Source: a virus
Strand: one strand, 5' to 3'
Virus record (IMG/VR): IMGVR_UViG_3300021364_000034
Coordinates: 1-49,028 of that record
Length of the DNA: 49,028 nt
Each line of letters starts with the position of its first letter. Within the stretch, counting starts at the first letter, position 1. This document shows positions 1-6,109 of the stretch, piece by piece. The notes under the pieces are model-generated. The model searched no databases, was not told the DNA's origin, and saw only the letters and a list, made by a program, of their open reading frames with translations. The translations under genes were made by a program, and so were the position numbers.

Positions 1-301
1 CAGGTTGCTTCTTATCACTTACGGCACCATCAGATGCACCAAAGTCAACAGTCTTTGCCTTGAACTGACGAACACCAGCACCAGATCCAACTGCTTGATA
101 GTTGACTTGATTACCAGTATCTTTTTCGAAAGATTGGAACCATGCAGTATAAAGTGATGCAGGGAAAGAAGCACCAGCACCATTCAGTGTGAACTTTTCT
201 TCTGCTTTATCACCACCAAACCACCAAAAAGCGTTAGCAGCAGGAACAGCAGTAACGGCAGCAGCAGTCAGGGCTGCTGCGATGAGGAGAGATTTTTTCA
301 T
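1..301 (-). CDS. pstS: Phosphate-binding protein PstS, 5' part only (gene runs off the left edge)
   Basis: This is the periplasmic phosphate-binding subunit of the high-affinity Pst transporter, read as 100 codons before the window ends. The start codon is the ATG at 301-299. The product begins with a signal peptide (MKKSLL, then an Ala-rich core ending near AANA). It continues with the PstS hallmark NGAGASFPASLYTAWF and the phosphate-loop region (GSGAGVRQF, DFGASDGAVSD). Phage pstS genes are common in marine cyanomyoviruses and are thought to help an infected, phosphate-starved cell import phosphate. It lies 10 bases after the stop of the exported beta-barrel-like gene, so the two probably share the Pho-box-like promoter at 724-777. 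Family assignment is firm; the C-terminal half cannot be seen. Confidence 0.93.
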   Translation of the reverse strand, partial: MKKSLLIAAALTAAAVTAVPAANAFWWFGGDKAEEKFTLNGAGASFPASLYTAWFQSFEKDTGNQVNYQAVGSGAGVRQFKAKTVDFGASDGAVSDKKQP

Positions 302-311
302 TTATCTAATA

Positions 312-671
312 TCAGAACTTGTACTTGGTTCCAACTTCAACTTTCCAATCACGAGTGCTGTCTTCCTCAAAGAAGTTTTCAAACTTACCATATGCACCAA
401 AATTATCAGTAATCTTTACTTTAGAACCAACTTCAACAACGGTGAAGGTTTCACTATCACCATCATCAGGACTCTTAAAACCTGCACCACCCTCGATGTA
501 AGGACTGAATACTCCTGTCTTCCACTCATAACCAATACGTGCTTGGTTCTTTGCTCCCTTATAGTCTTCGTCAGTTCCTTTGAACTCAGATTTAGTCTCT
601 ACATAAGGACCTGCAAGAGCAGGTGTCGCCAGTGCAGATAATGCCAGTGCGGCAAGTGCGATTGCTTTCAT
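312..671 (-). CDS. Small exported beta-barrel-like (porin-like) protein, paralogue 1
   Basis: The 119-residue product has a clear signal peptide (MKAIALAALALSALATPALA, cleavage after ALA). The mature part is made of alternating polar and hydrophobic stretches, as in short outer-membrane beta-barrels. It ends in Phe (GTKYKF); a terminal aromatic residue is the usual C-terminal signal of outer-membrane barrels. It is related to the protein at 5626-5994: both mature parts begin GPYV and carry a YIEGG/YVQGG element. It sits directly upstream of pstS and downstream of a Pho-box-like promoter, so a role in the host envelope during phosphate starvation is plausible but inferred. A good ribosome-binding site (AAGGA) precedes the ATG. 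No specific family is recognised. Confidence 0.8.
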   Translation of the reverse strand: MKAIALAALALSALATPALAGPYVETKSEFKGTDEDYKGAKNQARIGYEWKTGVFSPYIEGGAGFKSPDDGDSETFTVVEVGSKVKITDNFGAYGKFENFFEEDSTRDWKVEVGTKYKF

Positions 672-723
672 TTTTTAATTCCTTTTTTGTAATGTTTTGT
701 GGTTGTCCTTTTAAGACCTTATT

Positions 724-777
724 ACTATAACACAGAAGTCAAATCCTGTATTTAAGATCAAGTTAAATTGATTTAAT
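724..777 (-). promoter_or_regulatory. Pho-box-like promoter for the barrel-like gene and pstS
   Basis: Read on the minus strand there are three TTAA-centred 8-mers: ATTAAATC (777-770), TTTAACTT (767-760) and CTTAAATA (756-749). Their TTAA cores are 10 and 11 bases apart. This matches the cyanobacterial Pho box pattern of tandem CTTAACCT-like 8-mers with 3-base spacers. Nineteen bases further on is a -10 like TATAGT (729-724), putting the transcript start about 45 bases before the ATG at 671. The downstream gene is pstS, which supports host PhoB-type control. Binding is inferred, not shown. Confidence 0.6.
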
Positions 778-829
778 AGAACAAACCTTCGTATATAGAG
801 GTGTTTAATTTTATTTTAACCTTAATTTC

Positions 830-858
830 TTGACAACAAAACAAACACCCAGTAGAAT
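830..858 (+). promoter_or_regulatory. Candidate sigma70 promoter reading rightwards
   Basis: TTGACA at 830-835 and TAGAAT at 853-858 are separated by exactly 17 bases on the plus strand. Transcription from here would run antisense to the two small genes at 895-1279. It could reach the only plus-strand genes of the window, which start at 1410. No other convincing promoter was seen just before 1410. It may be chance in AT-rich DNA. Confidence 0.4.
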
Positions 859-894
859 GGGCTTGTCCCGGAAGATAAGGATACTTTAAGTTCT

Positions 895-1050
895 TTAGAG
901 ACGAAACTCGTTGATATAATCTAAGACCTTATTCAAGTATTCATCAGCAAGATATTTGTTTTCTGTTAATCCCTTTTGTTCTTTAAGTTCATCTTTTAAT
1001 TTATAAACCTTTGACAAGATTTCATATCTTGTAAGTTGTCCTCTTGGCAT
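895..1050 (-). CDS. Small conserved-type basic protein, 51 aa, unknown function
   Basis: The reading frame begins ATG at 1050, five bases after the stop of the upstream zinc-finger-like gene, so the two are probably translationally coupled. The product starts MPRGQLTRYEILSKVYKLKD and is a charged, probably helical peptide with no membrane segment. Small proteins of this kind sit between operons in many cyanophages. I recognise no domain. Its stop at 897-895 is followed by a weak hairpin near 853-879 (GCCCA/TGGGT, then a T-rich stretch) that may end transcription. Confidence 0.6.
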   Translation of the reverse strand: MPRGQLTRYEILSKVYKLKDELKEQKGLTENKYLADEYLNKVLDYINEFRL

Positions 1051-1054
1051 AATA

Positions 1055-1279
1055 TCACTTTGGTAAATTTTGATCTAAGAACCTGGTTCTTTTCTCCCAA
1101 GTATCTTTCTCTCCATATATATGACCCTTCTTATGCTCTGGATTTATACACTCAGGAGACTCAACCAAACCACATACGAGGTTAGATAAGGTTTTATTAT
1201 CTCCAGTGCAACCAGTCCTCCAGATATGCTGTCCATTTAACCACACTGCTCCACATTTAGGACACTCTTTTCTTTCCAT
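1055..1279 (-). CDS. Small Cys-rich, zinc-binding-like protein, unknown function
   Basis: From the ATG at 1279 the product has 74 residues and begins MERKECPKCGAVW. It carries a CPKC pair near the start and more Cys further on (RTGC, VCGL, PECIN), a spacing that suggests a small zinc ribbon. A longer frame starting with TTG at 1306 is possible, but it has no better ribosome-binding site. The frame ends five bases before the 51-residue gene, so the two form a small unit. Function is unknown; nucleic-acid or protein binding is a guess from the Cys pattern. Confidence 0.6.
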   Translation of the reverse strand: MERKECPKCGAVWLNGQHIWRTGCTGDNKTLSNLVCGLVESPECINPEHKKGHIYGEKDTWEKRTRFLDQNLPK

Positions 1280-1409
1280 ATTTAATTCGGACAATTGTTT
1301 ATCCAATTTTAACTTAAATAGATTTAAATATTTACAATTTTAATATTTTCGTAACATTCGTTTAAAAAATGTTAAGAGACTAAATATTGGTGTTATAAAC
1401 TAAAAGGAT

Positions 1410-1904
1410 ATGAAAAAAGTTTTCATTGCCTTTGGTATGTTATTGATGACTGCCGGTACAGCAAAGGCAGATCTTACTTCAAGATTATCTACTAGTGTTC
1501 AGTTGACTGTAGATAGTCCTTCAGTTACTACTGAGAGAATTGGTAGTAGCTATTCAGTTACAGGAAATAATATTACAGCAAGTACAACTGGTGGTCTTGC
1601 AGCCTTTAGTAGTGGTTCTGCTCCAGGTTATACTCCTACTTCATATTCACTCACAACTGATGGTAATGCATACTCCTTTGTAGAAGGTTATATCGAAGGT
1701 GATACTATTACTTCAGCACAATCTACTCTGAGTAGTGGTCAATTCACTGCACCAGTTCTTCAGGGACAGTCAACCACATTCACTGGTGGTACTGCAGGAA
1801 ATCTTGCAGGTACTATCAATAGTTCCGGTGCAGTTACTTTAACTGCAGGTGGTGCTGGTACTTCAGCAACAGGTCAGTTCGTATCTGAAATTACCATAGA
1901 CTAA
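1410..1904 (+). CDS. Exported Ser/Thr/Gly-rich protein, unknown function
   Basis: This is the first of three plus-strand genes. It encodes 164 residues with a typical signal peptide (MKKVFIAFGMLLMTAGTAKA, cleavage after AKA). The mature chain is almost entirely Ser, Thr, Gly and Val with no Cys and few charges, a composition typical of extended beta-structure in adhesins or surface proteins. The ribosome-binding site AAAGGAT lies just before the ATG. The next gene begins at the last base of this one (TAATG), so translation is coupled. No known domain is recognised. Confidence 0.75.
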   Translation: MKKVFIAFGMLLMTAGTAKADLTSRLSTSVQLTVDSPSVTTERIGSSYSVTGNNITASTTGGLAAFSSGSAPGYTPTSYSLTTDGNAYSFVEGYIEGDTITSAQSTLSSGQFTAPVLQGQSTTFTGGTAGNLAGTINSSGAVTLTAGGAGTSATGQFVSEITID

Positions 1905-2347
1905 TGAATAGATTTCAAGAAGCAATTGGACTTGGATTGATTCTTGGTGTAATTCATGGGATGACACAGCCGGTACATAGTGTGCCGGTCGTGCCTAACT
2001 TTACCCAAGGCTCACTGACAAGTCGCACAGAGACTACATCAAATGTAAGCGAGACTATTAATTCAGTGGATTTCAACACTGGATATCAATATTCAGCAAC
2101 AGGTTCTGGAATTACAGTTGATGGTGACTTATCTCCAGGAACTGGAGAGACTCAAGTGACTATCAATGGGGTGACATCTACTTGGACTGGTGTGACTTCT
2201 AAACCCTCATTTTCTCAAACAACTCCAGGTGGTGCATTTCAGTTTACTGAAACTTATTTTGGACCTGGACTGAGTAATCAGACAATTATTCAAAGAAATA
2301 CAGAAATTAAATCTGTAACAGATTCAGTATCAATCTTCACCCAGTGA
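1904..2347 (+). CDS. Exported or anchored Thr/Ser-rich protein, unknown function
   Basis: This 147-residue product starts at the ATG that overlaps the previous stop codon. An N-terminal hydrophobic segment (IGLGLILGVIHGM) looks like a signal sequence or anchor. The rest is Thr/Ser/Gly-rich and beta-prone, with repeated TxT patterns like its upstream neighbour. Low charge and no Cys again point to an extracytoplasmic or structural protein. It is translated in a chain with the genes on both sides. Confidence 0.7.
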   Translation: MNRFQEAIGLGLILGVIHGMTQPVHSVPVVPNFTQGSLTSRTETTSNVSETINSVDFNTGYQYSATGSGITVDGDLSPGTGETQVTINGVTSTWTGVTSKPSFSQTTPGGAFQFTETYFGPGLSNQTIIQRNTEIKSVTDSVSIFTQ

Positions 2348-2352
2348 TAAGT

Positions 2353-3123
2353 ATGAAAAAATTATTCTTCATTCCATTACTTTTAAGTGCGTTTACTCCT
2401 TCAACATCTTTAGCTCAGGAAATTGGTGGTGTGAGTGCTACCGCTTCTCCTGTAGCTAACTCAAGTGGAAGTGTTACAAATCAAGCTATCCAAGTACTTC
2501 AAGGACCATATATTACAAACACATATGGTGGAGGGATACAATGTCAGGGTCCCACTCTCAACGTTACACCATTTATAACTGGTTCTGTATCTGCACAAAA
2601 ACCATTTGAACCATTTTTTGATGATCCTGTTTATGATGTAACTGACAATTTTGGTGCATTCGATGAGGATGGAAGACCAATTGGTGATGGTATCCTAGAC
2701 AATCCAGGAGACGTAATTTTCTTTAAGAGAACTAGAACCGGTCAAAAGGATAATTACAACCTCTCTCTGGGGGTCTCAGCCACCTTATCAAGACCAACTG
2801 ATAGAAAGTTGCAAGAACAATGTAAAGAAGCTGCTGCAACTCAAATCGCCTTTCAACAACAAGTTACTGCAAACAAAAGATTAGACTTTGAGATCGCCAG
2901 ACTTAAGAACTGTGGAGAGCTCAAGAAACAGGGCATTTATTTCCACCCCAAGTCTCCATATTATAAAGTGTGTGCGGATGTGGTTGTTACTAATCCTGGT
3001 GGTGTCATTCCCCCTCATAGTCATTCTATCCCTTCCCCTTCAAAGTACGAACAGCGTGAGAGTAACTCCGCTGCTGATCTCGGCGTTCCTTTACAGATAA
3101 GATCTCGGACTCCTTCCCCCTAA
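2353..3123 (+). CDS. Exported protein with conserved-looking Cys residues, unknown function
   Basis: The product starts MKKLFFIPLLLSAFTPSTSL, a signal peptide probably cleaved after SLAQ or nearby. A GTG three codons upstream (2344) is an alternative start. The first half has NTYGGGIQCQGPTLN, followed by a barrel-like beta segment (NYNLSLGVSATLS). The second half is helical (KLQEQCKEAAATQIAFQQQ) and then has a Cys-containing stretch (LKNCGELKKQG, YYKVCAD). The order signal, beta segment, helix suggests an envelope or virion-exposed protein. Its last 98 bases overlap the convergent gene at 3026-3781, and both frames look real. Confidence 0.72.
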   Translation: MKKLFFIPLLLSAFTPSTSLAQEIGGVSATASPVANSSGSVTNQAIQVLQGPYITNTYGGGIQCQGPTLNVTPFITGSVSAQKPFEPFFDDPVYDVTDNFGAFDEDGRPIGDGILDNPGDVIFFKRTRTGQKDNYNLSLGVSATLSRPTDRKLQEQCKEAAATQIAFQQQVTANKRLDFEIARLKNCGELKKQGIYFHPKSPYYKVCADVVVTNPGGVIPPHSHSIPSPSKYEQRESNSAADLGVPLQIRSRTPSP

Positions 3124-3781
3124 CTTTATTGATTTTCATAATTAATTTCTTCACCGTTGGTTTGACTACTTTAAGTAGTATGTCAGCTAACGGTTTTGCC
3201 ATGATTGCAGATGATGTAGCGACTACTGCAATTCCACTTGTCGTCATGACTTGACCACCGGAAGGTAAACCAGCAACGATTTGATTTGGTAATGGAACAT
3301 CTTCAGTTATCTGTATACACTCTTGTCCTATGAGTTGATACTGGATAACTTTTTTTCTGAATCCCTCAACAAAAGTTCCTATAGGTTCTTTCGCTTCTTG
3401 TGATGGTGTGGGACAAGAAGCTTGAATTGGTACTGTTGGTGGTTTAACTGGTGGTATCTCTTGAACTATTTTTTCTGGTGATGGTGGTTGTACTGGTTGT
3501 AATTTTGCAGGTTGAGTCGGTATTACTTCCCGTGGTTCAAAACGAATAGGATTGAAACTAGGAACACCAGAATCGCAAAGCGTAAGTACTCCTCTTTTGT
3601 CATCTTCAGGTAAACTCTTATTGTTCGATTCGTAGGCTTCAACACAACCTGGTAAATCAACTACAGGAACACCTAGATTTAATGTAACAGGAGGTGCGAA
3701 AGGAATTGAAATTGATGGATTATTAAAATTGTATCTAGGGATATCAACCGATCTTATTCCTATCTTAGGGATATCAATCAT
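3026..3781 (-). CDS. Pro-rich protein with hydrophobic segment, unknown function
   Basis: The 251-residue product begins MIDIPKIGIRSVDIPRY and has a Pro/Ile-rich N-terminal half. A low-complexity Pro/Lys linker follows (about residues 85-120). After a short Cys-containing domain (IGQECIQITEDV) there is a hydrophobic helix (TTSGIAVVATSSAIMAKP) and a very basic tail. This looks like a membrane-attached or virion-associated protein, but no family is recognised. Its ATG overlaps the end of a 37-residue membrane peptide gene. Its 3' end overlaps the convergent plus-strand gene. Confidence 0.72.
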   Translation of the reverse strand: MIDIPKIGIRSVDIPRYNFNNPSISIPFAPPVTLNLGVPVVDLPGCVEAYESNNKSLPEDDKRGVLTLCDSGVPSFNPIRFEPREVIPTQPAKLQPVQPPSPEKIVQEIPPVKPPTVPIQASCPTPSQEAKEPIGTFVEGFRKKVIQYQLIGQECIQITEDVPLPNQIVAGLPSGGQVMTTSGIAVVATSSAIMAKPLADILLKVVKPTVKKLIMKINKVRGKESEILSVKERRDQQRSYSHAVRTLKGKG

Positions 3782-3887
3782 CTTTAAAAAGATTTGCTAC
3801 AGCTGTAAGTGCAGAATGAATTGCAACATATAAAAAGAAAGTATTTTCATTATCCTTTCTTTTTTTCTTTTTTGATGTGACAGTCAT
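3774..3887 (-). CDS. 37-aa single-span membrane peptide
   Basis: The short frame begins ATG at 3887 and reads MTVTSKKKKRKDNENTFF, then a hydrophobic helix (FLYVAIHSALTAVANLF) and an acidic end. The KKKKRK block before the helix fits a cytoplasmic N-terminus (positive-inside rule). It overlaps the next gene by 8 bases, as real genes here often do. The ribosome-binding site is weak. No function is known. Confidence 0.5.
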   Translation of the reverse strand: MTVTSKKKKRKDNENTFFLYVAIHSALTAVANLFKDD

Positions 3888-3934
3888 AATTTTTATCAGA
3901 AATAGTGTATTATTTACCAATTCTCATAAAATTC

Positions 3935-4180
3935 TCATAAACCTTTGAAATTTGGTGTTGATGGTAACACATCACCAGTATTTTTTGGTAACTCTGGTAA
4001 CGAAGAATCGATTAAAGTTGGTAATAATTCTTTAACTGAATCAGAGACTCCATTGATTAATTGAGTCTTTGTATTGTTGATAATATTTTCTCTCTGAACA
4101 AAAATGCTTGTACCACCTACAACGACTGCAAGTGATACAAGACCTGATAATAATGCTACGACGTTAATAATCTTTTGCAT
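3935..4180 (-). CDS. Small membrane-anchored protein, unknown function
   Basis: The 81-residue product has a single N-terminal hydrophobic helix (VVALLSGLVSLAVVVGG). A polar domain follows with Pro-rich end (LPTLIDSSLPELPKNTGDVL). The helix is probably an uncleaved anchor. It belongs to a row of small membrane proteins between 3774 and 4776. Its stop lies in a short direct repeat (ATTCTCATAAA twice, 3919-3943). No family is recognised. Confidence 0.65.
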   Translation of the reverse strand: MQKIINVVALLSGLVSLAVVVGGTSIFVQRENIINNTKTQLINGVSDSVKELLPTLIDSSLPELPKNTGDVLPSTPNFKGL

Positions 4181-4206
4181 TTTTTGTTGTATATCTTATC
4201 TATCTA

Positions 4207-4287
4207 TTATTCTGAAAAAATAGAAAGAAAGAAAAGAAATACACCCCATAAACAAACCATAAGTGTAAACAATATCTCACCTGACAT
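4207..4287 (-). CDS. 26-aa membrane peptide
   Basis: The frame begins ATG at 4287, two bases after the upstream stop. It encodes MSGEILFTLMVCLWGVFLFF and a short end (LSIFSE), almost all of it one hydrophobic helix. It resembles the very small single-helix proteins of photosynthetic membranes in size only; I do not match it to a known one. The purine-rich run before the ATG is a modest ribosome-binding site. Confidence 0.45.
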   Translation of the reverse strand: MSGEILFTLMVCLWGVFLFFLSIFSE

Positions 4288-4289
4288 AA

Positions 4290-4595
4290 TTAATCTTTTT
4301 TCATATTAATTGTCGATTGAACGGGTGGTTCTTCTTCCTTCTTCTTTTGTGGTGCGGCTCCTCCAGCCTTTGCTGGAGACAAACCAAATGCTGCTAGTGA
4401 ACCAGAGAATACAGAGGCTATAAATGTTGGGTCAAAGTCTAAAATCTTTTGACCATTAGGAAGCCTAACATAACTGAATGTGAGAAGAGAAGCAGACCAA
4501 ATAAGCACAACAACTTTCACTAAATTACCAAGTACCTCATTATTATCTTCATCATGTACTTTTTCTTCTACCTTTGCCTTTGATTTTCCAAACAT
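4290..4595 (-). CDS. Membrane protein with two possible spans, unknown function
   Basis: The 101-residue product has a charged N-terminus (MFGKSKAKVEEKVHDED). Two hydrophobic stretches follow (LVKVVVLIWSASLLTFSYV and FIASVFSGSLAAFGL), then a Lys/Glu/Pro-rich tail. The topology suggests both ends in the cytoplasm. It is followed with only two bases between by the 26-residue membrane peptide. No family is recognised. Confidence 0.65.
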   Translation of the reverse strand: MFGKSKAKVEEKVHDEDNNEVLGNLVKVVVLIWSASLLTFSYVRLPNGQKILDFDPTFIASVFSGSLAAFGLSPAKAGGAAPQKKKEEEPPVQSTINMKKD

Positions 4596-4623
4596 CGGTA
4601 AAAATCTATTTTTAAATATTTAG

Positions 4624-4651
4624 AAAAAAAGGAAGGTTTTATACACCTTCC
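4624..4651 (-). terminator. Intrinsic terminator of the hli-petF operon
   Basis: On the minus strand GGAAGGT (4651-4645) and ACCTTCC (4637-4631) form a perfect 7-bp stem with a 7-base loop, followed by seven T (4630-4624). The loop contains the stop codon of the gene at 4639-4776, so the last codons of that gene form one arm of the stem. Confidence 0.85.
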
Positions 4652-4776
4652 ATAACAGGACTTAATAATCCATCATCAGGTCCATTATCATCATGATCCT
4701 CATCTTTTAATAATGATACCACAACACCGACTAATACAAGTCCTGAAAAAATTTGCAAGATTAATTCAGTGGTCAT
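4639..4776 (-). CDS. 45-aa membrane protein at the end of the hli-petF operon
   Basis: The start is the ATG at 4776, overlapping the stop of the upstream HLIP gene by one base (TGATG). The product has one hydrophobic helix (LILQIFSGLVLVGVVVSLL) followed by an acidic, Asp-rich tail (DEDHDDNGPDDG). A longer in-frame extension upstream is not needed, because the coupled ATG is well placed. Position after two HLIPs and ferredoxin hints at a thylakoid membrane role, but this is inference. Confidence 0.65.
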   Translation of the reverse strand: MTTELILQIFSGLVLVGVVVSLLKDEDHDDNGPDDGLLSPVMEGV

Positions 4777-4883
4777 CACCAGATGCCTGGAATGATTTGA
4801 CCTGTCATTGCATATGCACCCATTGCTGCAATGATACCGAGCATTGCTGCCCAACCATTAATACGTTCTGCGTTTTCGTTCAT
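4776..4883 (-). CDS. hli: High-light-inducible protein (short HLIP)
   Basis: The 35-residue product MNENAERINGWAAMLGIIAA plus MGAYAMTGQIIPGIW is the single-helix chlorophyll a/b-binding-like protein of cyanobacteria and their phages. The family core ERxNGxxAMxGxxAA is present, including the Glu, Asn and Arg that bind chlorophyll and pair helices. HLIPs protect photosystems and are thought to keep the infected cell photosynthetically active. A strong AGGAG lies 7 bases before the ATG. The gene is coupled to the small membrane protein downstream and follows ferredoxin. Confidence 0.9.
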   Translation of the reverse strand: MNENAERINGWAAMLGIIAAMGAYAMTGQIIPGIW

Positions 4884-4907
4884 TGTTTTTCTCCTATTTT
4901 TTGTAAA

Positions 4908-5201
4908 TTAAAGATTCTCTTCTTGTTCAGTTAGAATTACACAATCACTTGTGGGGTATGCAACACATGTGAGTACGTAACCCTCTTCAATTTGTTCATC
5001 ATCAAGAAACGACTGTTCACTTTGATCAACTGTTCCCTCAATAACTTTACCAGCACATGTTGAACAAGCACCAGCTTTACAGGAATAAGGAAGGTCCACT
5101 CCACCATCTTCTGCTGCTTCTAGGATATATTGGTCATCTTCACATGGGAAGGACAATACCAAATCGTTATGTGTTTTAATCGCGATGTTATAAGTTGCCA
5201 T
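4908..5201 (-). CDS. petF: Plant-type [2Fe-2S] ferredoxin
   Basis: The 97-residue product is full length for a photosynthetic ferredoxin. The cluster ligands are C41, C46, C49 and C79, in the spacing C-x4-C-x2-C-x29-C, with the loop [14 protein letters not shown]. Ferredoxin carries electrons from photosystem I. In a cyanophage it could feed reductases such as bilin reductases or host thioredoxin reductase, and so ribonucleotide reductase. It lies between two HLIP genes in one unit. There is no clear ribosome-binding site before its ATG; instead a 16-codon leader frame ends in TAATG overlapping it (see that entry). Confidence 0.95.
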   Translation of the reverse strand: MATYNIAIKTHNDLVLSFPCEDDQYILEAAEDGGVDLPYSCKAGACSTCAGKVIEGTVDQSEQSFLDDEQIEEGYVLTCVAYPTSDCVILTEQEENL

Positions 5202-5251
5202 TAGAAAGTTTCTGAAAGTTGTTCTACGGAATACGCCAGTAATAAAAACAT
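5201..5251 (-). CDS. Possible 16-aa leader peptide overlapping the ferredoxin start
   Basis: A frame ATG at 5251 encodes [16 protein letters not shown] and ends in TAA whose last base starts the ferredoxin ATG (TAATG). No good Shine-Dalgarno precedes ferredoxin, so coupled translation from this leader is possible. The codons upstream continue in frame without a stop for 16 more residues but without an ATG. The leader itself also lacks a strong ribosome-binding site. Confidence 0.3.
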   Translation of the reverse strand: MFLLLAYSVEQLSETF

Positions 5252-5264
5252 GACGATACTAGTT

Positions 5265-5292
5265 ATTGTAAATATGTTTCTACCATTGTCAA
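5265..5292 (-). promoter_or_regulatory. Sigma70-type promoter for ferredoxin and HLIP
   Basis: On the minus strand TTGACA (5292-5287) and TACAAT (5270-5265) are 16 bases apart. They lie in the 97-base gap between the first HLIP gene and ferredoxin. The transcript would start near 5258, about 57 bases before ferredoxin. It lets ferredoxin be expressed separately from the upstream HLIP. Confidence 0.55.
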
Positions 5293-5298
5293 TATGTT

Positions 5299-5517
5299 TT
5301 AGATTCCAAACAAACCAAAGAAGAAAAGACTACCTGTTGTTGCATAAGATAAAATTGCTGCGATGAATCCCAACATGGCTGTACGACCATTCAACTTCTC
5401 TGCTCTTTCAGCATAAGTTTCATATCCATAACGTTCGGCATCAGTTTGAGAGATATACATTTGTGGTTCTCGTGCAAACATGTTTTGGCGGCCGCCATCT
5501 TCAGTAGTAACTGTCAC
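5299..5517 (-). CDS. hli: High-light-inducible protein (long HLIP)
   Basis: The 72-residue product has a variable N-terminus followed by the HLIP helix: AEKLNGRTAMLGFIAAILSY and a C-terminal TGSLFFFGLF. The Glu-Asn-Arg chlorophyll-binding pattern is intact. The start is GTG at 5517, five bases after a strong AGGAG. It is the first gene after the consensus promoter at 5545-5573 and precedes ferredoxin. Likely role: binding chlorophyll and photoprotection in the host thylakoid during infection. Confidence 0.93.
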   Translation of the reverse strand: MTVTTEDGGRQNMFAREPQMYISQTDAERYGYETYAERAEKLNGRTAMLGFIAAILSYATTGSLFFFGLFGI

Positions 5518-5544
5518 TTGATCTCCTTTGTGAAGTATTGTTAC

Positions 5545-5573
5545 AGTATATATAATTTCTTTAGATTTGTCAA
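5545..5573 (-). promoter_or_regulatory. Strong sigma70-type promoter of the hli-petF-hli unit
   Basis: TTGACA (5573-5568) and TATACT (5550-5545) are 17 bases apart on the minus strand. The promoter begins directly after the terminator of the upstream gene and lies about 30 bases before the HLIP start. The near-consensus form suggests early expression by the host polymerase. Confidence 0.8.
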
Positions 5574-5578
5574 GGGCT

Positions 5579-5605
5579 AAAAAAAGGGAGTCGTTTTGAC
5601 TCCCT
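5579..5605 (-). terminator. Intrinsic terminator of the second barrel-like gene
   Basis: On the minus strand AGGGAGTC/GACTCCCT pairs as a perfect 8-bp stem (5605-5598 with 5592-5585) with a 5-base loop, followed by a T run (5585-5579). It lies about 20 bases after the stop of the gene at 5626 and just before the next promoter, so it separates two transcription units. Confidence 0.88.
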
Positions 5606-5625
5606 CACAAATATCAAGTTGAAAC

Positions 5626-5994
5626 TCAGAAGGCCCAGGTTGCACCAAGCTTGGTACCATAACCACGATCGATGTCCTCTTCACCAGAACCGACGAAAGA
5701 AACTTCACCATAGAGGGAGAGTTGTTCGGTAGCGGAGAAGGAAGCACCTGCTTTACCAGCGAAAACAGTCTTACTTTCAGAACCGTCAGGAGCGACGATC
5801 GCAGGACCACCTTGAACGTAGTAAGAAACTGCACCAGCATCACCAGCATAACCGACAGCGAACTCAGTCAGAGTTCCATCATAATCGGATCCAGTGAAAG
5901 CAGAGTTTGCTTCTACATTAACATAAGGACCTGCAAAAGCAGCACCAGCGGACATGGACAGAGCAGCAGTTGCTGCGAATACAGATTTAATCAT
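5626..5994 (-). CDS. Small exported beta-barrel-like (porin-like) protein, paralogue 2
   Basis: The 122-residue product has a signal peptide (MIKSVFAATAALSMSAGAAF, cleavage after AFA). The mature chain starts GPYVNVE, alternates polar and hydrophobic residues, contains YYVQGG, and ends in an aromatic residue (GATWAF). It is related to the product of 312-671. Unlike that gene it is preceded by a T4-type late promoter and a structured leader with two hairpins (GAGAC/GTCTC and TGCGG/CCGCA between 6012 and 6056). Late expression could mean it acts on the envelope near lysis or is part of the particle. No family name can be given safely. Confidence 0.82.
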   Translation of the reverse strand: MIKSVFAATAALSMSAGAAFAGPYVNVEANSAFTGSDYDGTLTEFAVGYAGDAGAVSYYVQGGPAIVAPDGSESKTVFAGKAGASFSATEQLSLYGEVSFVGSGEEDIDRGYGTKLGATWAF

Positions 5995-6101
5995 TTGAAT
6001 TACCTTTATTTACTTGCGGATTCTCACCGCAGATGAATGAGACTCGACTTGTCTCTATGTTACCAATTGTTACTTTTATTACTGAAAGACAAAAGGTAAT
6101 T

Positions 6102-6109
6102 TATTTATA
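6102..6109 (-). promoter_or_regulatory. T4-type late promoter
   Basis: The minus strand reads TATAAATA, the consensus used by the phage late sigma factor gp55 together with the sliding clamp in T4-like phages. It lies 108 bases before the ATG of the second barrel-like protein. The intervening leader has two 5-bp hairpins. Confidence 0.7.

Noticed and set aside
189-641. Plus-strand frame of 150 codons
   Set aside because: It runs antisense to two genes with clear signal peptides (the barrel-like protein and PstS) and has no domain or ribosome-binding site.
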